Below, one piece after another: positions 5,573-7,668 of a DNA stretch of 7,668 bases. Within the stretch, counting starts at the first letter, position 1. The number at the start of each line of letters is the position of its first letter. The notes under the pieces are model-generated. The model was not told the DNA's origin and did no database searches. It saw only the letters and a list, made by a program, of their open reading frames with translations. Made by a program: the position numbers and the translations under genes. The stretch comes from Planctomycetota bacterium (GTDB lineage Bacteria; Planctomycetota; Planctomycetia; Pirellulales; Thermoguttaceae). Location: assembly GCA_023397045.1 (NCBI GenBank), contig JAEWUR010000675.1, forward strand, positions 1 through 7,668, given 5' to 3'.

Positions 5573-7668
5573 GTGCATCGGTCGATCCACAAGTTGTTGT
5601 CTCTATTGATCTGCGCCGCACTGGCCATCTCGTGCAGTTCGATGGTTGCCGAGGAAGAGCAGGCCGCCTCCTTCGACAGGGTCCTTTCGCTTTCCGGCGA
5701 CGATTGGCGGATTTGCGATGGCGCCGAAGTTGCGGAGCGAAGTAGCCGCGTTTTCGATGCGGACGCCACGGGAGTGGACTGGATTCTCGCTAGGGTGCCG
5801 GGCAACATTCAAGGCGACCTTGAAGCGGCACACCGACTCACGCCGCTCTGGTATGGCAACGGTGATCCCCGTCTGGAGAAAGTCGCCCATAGGGACTGGT
5901 GGTACCGTAAGGATTTCATGATTCCCTCGACATTCGTTGGAAAGCGCGTTGCCATCGTCTTCGACGGCGTCGATTTTCAGTGCGAGGTGTGGCTGAACGG
6001 AAAACACCTTGGCGATCATTCCGGCATGTTTCGCCGGTTCCAGTTCGACACGGTCGACGTTCTGATACCCGGCGAAATCAACCAATTGGTGGTCCGTGTT
6101 GCGGGAATCCCGAAGGAACTCGAACCCTATTATAGTCGAGCCAAGGAAAACGGCGTCTATACGGGCTTCTTCTGGGAGGGAATCAATCGGACGCGGCAAA
6201 CGCTGAAGGACTTGAAAAGCCCGACCAATTCCGGCTGGGATTGGGGCATCAATATCTGGACGCTGGGCATATGGAAAGACGTGCGACTCGTGGCCACGGG
6301 ACCAGCACGAATTGACGATATCCGCGTGCAAACCACGCTGAATGATGAATGCAATAAGGCGATCGTTGCCACAACGCTGGAGATCGACAGCCTGGACGCC
6401 GCGACAGCCGACGTGCGATTTCGCATAACGGGCAATGGGCCTGAGGTCGTCCAGACACAGAACGTCTCGCTTGTGCAGGGCCGCAACACCGTTCGCGCGG
6501 AGTTGCAGCTCGACAAGCCTGCCTTGTGGTGGCCCAACGGACAAGGCGAGCAGCCGCTCTATCAGCTTGAAGCAACGGTCGGATCTTCTGAAAGCGACGT
6601 GACAAGCGACGCCCGTACGACTCGCTTCGGCGTTCGTGACATCCGATGGGTGCATACCGAAGGTGCTTCGGAGGATTTCGTCAACCGCTACCAACTTATC
6701 ATCAATGGGCGGCCCGTCCGGACGATGGGCTCAAACCTGATCCCGCCCGATTTACTTTTCGGCCGTGCGACACCTCGCGGCTTGCGTCTGCTCCACCTTG
6801 CAAAAGCCGCGGGCATGAACACCGTCCGCCTTTGGGGAGGCGGCGTCGTTTTTTCCGAAGAGTTCTACGACCTGGCCGACGAACTGGGCATCATGCTCTC
6901 CTTCGAGTTCCCCCTGGCCAACTCGTTGCCGGAGACGGATGCCGAATTCCTTGGCAACCTGGAAAGCGTCGCACGAAACATCCTTAGGCAAGTGCGGAAT
7001 CATCCGTCGATCATCGAATACACGGGCGGTAACGAAATGCCGTGGAATTCGCTCACGGAACATCCGGCGCTGCAACGGCTGCAACGAGTCGTGGCCGAAG
7101 AGGATGGCCGGCTATTCCGAGCAACATGCGCCGACCTGGGCGCCAATCACGGTCCCTACGATTTCGATCTGAAGAGCACCTACACGCATTATGATCGTGT
7201 GGAAACGATGCGGTACGGCGAGTTCGGCACGAGTTCGCCGGCGAACCTCGAAGTGTGGCATCGCGATATTCCGCCAGAGTCACAAGCGGCGTTCGACGGC
7301 GTCGACGATCCCGTTTTGGTGCATAAGAACGTCGTGCAAGGAGCATTCTGCCCGCAAGATTGGCTCTGGAAGCCTCGCATCGATGAAGCCTTCGGCAAGA
7401 TCGACAACCTGCCGGATTTGATTGCCGCGGGGCAATTCCTTGGAGCCGAGGGGTTGCGCTATGCGATGGACGCCATGCGCCGCAAGGGCAAACGCATCGG
7501 CGGCTTCACCAACTGGGACTTCAACGAGCCGTGGACCAACGGAGCGGGAAGCTATATGGTCGACTACGACGGACGGCCCTTGATGAACTACGAATTCGTT
7601 CGGCAGGCTCTTGCGCCCCTCAGTCTCTCATTGAAATACGATTCGATCCTATTTGATCCCGCCATTGG
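5573..7668 (+). CDS. GH2 beta-mannosidase-like enzyme, exported, 3' end outside window
   Basis: An uninterrupted frame from GTG 5573 to the window edge gives 698 residues; GH2 beta-mannosidases are usually about 800-900, so the C-terminus is missing. The N-terminus (basic MHRSIHK, hydrophobic 8-19, AISC with Cys21) looks like a lipoprotein signal, though Ala at -3 is weak and Sec cleavage is possible. A sugar-binding jelly-roll domain (about 35-240) includes DWWYRKDF (108-115) and GWDWG (221-225), a mark of beta-mannosidases. An Ig-like domain (about 241-350) precedes the barrel, which has GSNLIPPD and NTVRLWGGG. Asn487-Glu488 in GGNE is the expected acid/base, Glu550 in GEFG the nucleophile. 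FTNWDFNEPW (645-654) and VDYDGRP match the conserved barrel end. It should cleave terminal beta-mannose from oligosaccharides. A related exo-beta-glycosidase specificity is the alternative. Confidence 0.9.
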   Translation, partial: MHRSIHKLLSLLICAALAISCSSMVAEEEQAASFDRVLSLSGDDWRICDGAEVAERSSRVFDADATGVDWILARVPGNIQGDLEAAHRLTPLWYGNGDPRLEKVAHRDWWYRKDFMIPSTFVGKRVAIVFDGVDFQCEVWLNGKHLGDHSGMFRRFQFDTVDVLIPGEINQLVVRVAGIPKELEPYYSRAKENGVYTGFFWEGINRTRQTLKDLKSPTNSGWDWGINIWTLGIWKDVRLVATGPARIDDIRVQTTLNDECNKAIVATTLEIDSLDAATADVRFRITGNGPEVVQTQNVSLVQGRNTVRAELQLDKPALWWPNGQGEQPLYQLEATVGSSESDVTSDARTTRFGVRDIRWVHTEGASEDFVNRYQLIINGRPVRTMGSNLIPPDLLFGRATPRGLRLLHLAKAAGMNTVRLWGGGVVFSEEFYDLADELGIMLSFEFPLANSLPETDAEFLGNLESVARNILRQVRNHPSIIEYTGGNEMPWNSLTEHPALQRLQRVVAEEDGRLFRATCADLGANHGPYDFDLKSTYTHYDRVETMRYGEFGTSSPANLEVWHRDIPPESQAAFDGVDDPVLVHKNVVQGAFCPQDWLWKPRIDEAFGKIDNLPDLIAAGQFLGAEGLRYAMDAMRRKGKRIGGFTNWDFNEPWTNGAGSYMVDYDGRPLMNYEFVRQALAPLSLSLKYDSILFDPAI

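Noticed and set aside
5603..6694. 363-residue minus-strand open frame opposite the GH2 gene
   Set aside because: It shows no family motifs or signal, and the opposing + strand frame has a complete series of GH2 motifs. GC-rich codon use commonly leaves the antisense frame open.

Overview
The window reads as part of a planctomycete chromosome, most likely a Pirellulales-type bacterium. The grounds are three PEP-CTERM sorting tails (VPEP, VPEP and TPEP followed by a hydrophobic stretch and basic residues), a DUF1559 protein with a prepilin-type N-terminus and an H-X9-DG C-terminus, and a small TTR/Ig-like lipoprotein directly behind it. The DUF1559/lipoprotein pairing is very typical of Planctomycetes. 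The genus assignment is an inference; I see no phylogenetic marker gene.

All supported genes lie on the + strand, one behind another, with gaps of about 20 to 110 bases and no recognisable terminator, so they look like one transcription unit. In order: (1) 90-734, a PEP-CTERM protein with a carbohydrate-binding-like beta-sandwich; (2) 746-847, a possible 33-residue small ORF whose stop overlaps the next start (ATGA); (3) 844-1677, an SGNH/GDSL-type hydrolase with a PEP-CTERM tail; (4) 1725-2762, a DUF1559 pseudopilin-like protein; (5) 2782-3252, a small lipoprotein; (6) 3332-5530, a divergent GH36-like (alpha-galactosidase clan) glycosidase with a PEP-CTERM tail; (7) 5573 to the window end, a GH2 beta-mannosidase-like enzyme with a GTG start and a lipoprotein-like signal, cut off by the window edge. 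No stretch over 300 bases lacks a gene. I see no tRNA, rRNA, CRISPR, IS element or transposase.

Taken together, a putative glycan-binding protein, a putative sugar esterase, a GH36-like alpha-glycosidase and a beta-mannosidase-like enzyme suggest a locus for taking apart a decorated polysaccharide. The simplest guess is an acetylated galactomannan or galactoglucomannan: the esterase would remove acetyl groups, the GH36-like enzyme galactosyl side groups, and the GH2 enzyme terminal mannose. Every large product has a secretion signal. Three carry PEP-CTERM anchors, two look like lipoproteins and one looks like a prepilin, so the whole set is predicted to work in the envelope or at the cell surface. 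The substrate is inferred from gene company, and the GH36-like enzyme departs from the usual galactose-site motifs, so another glycan is quite possible.
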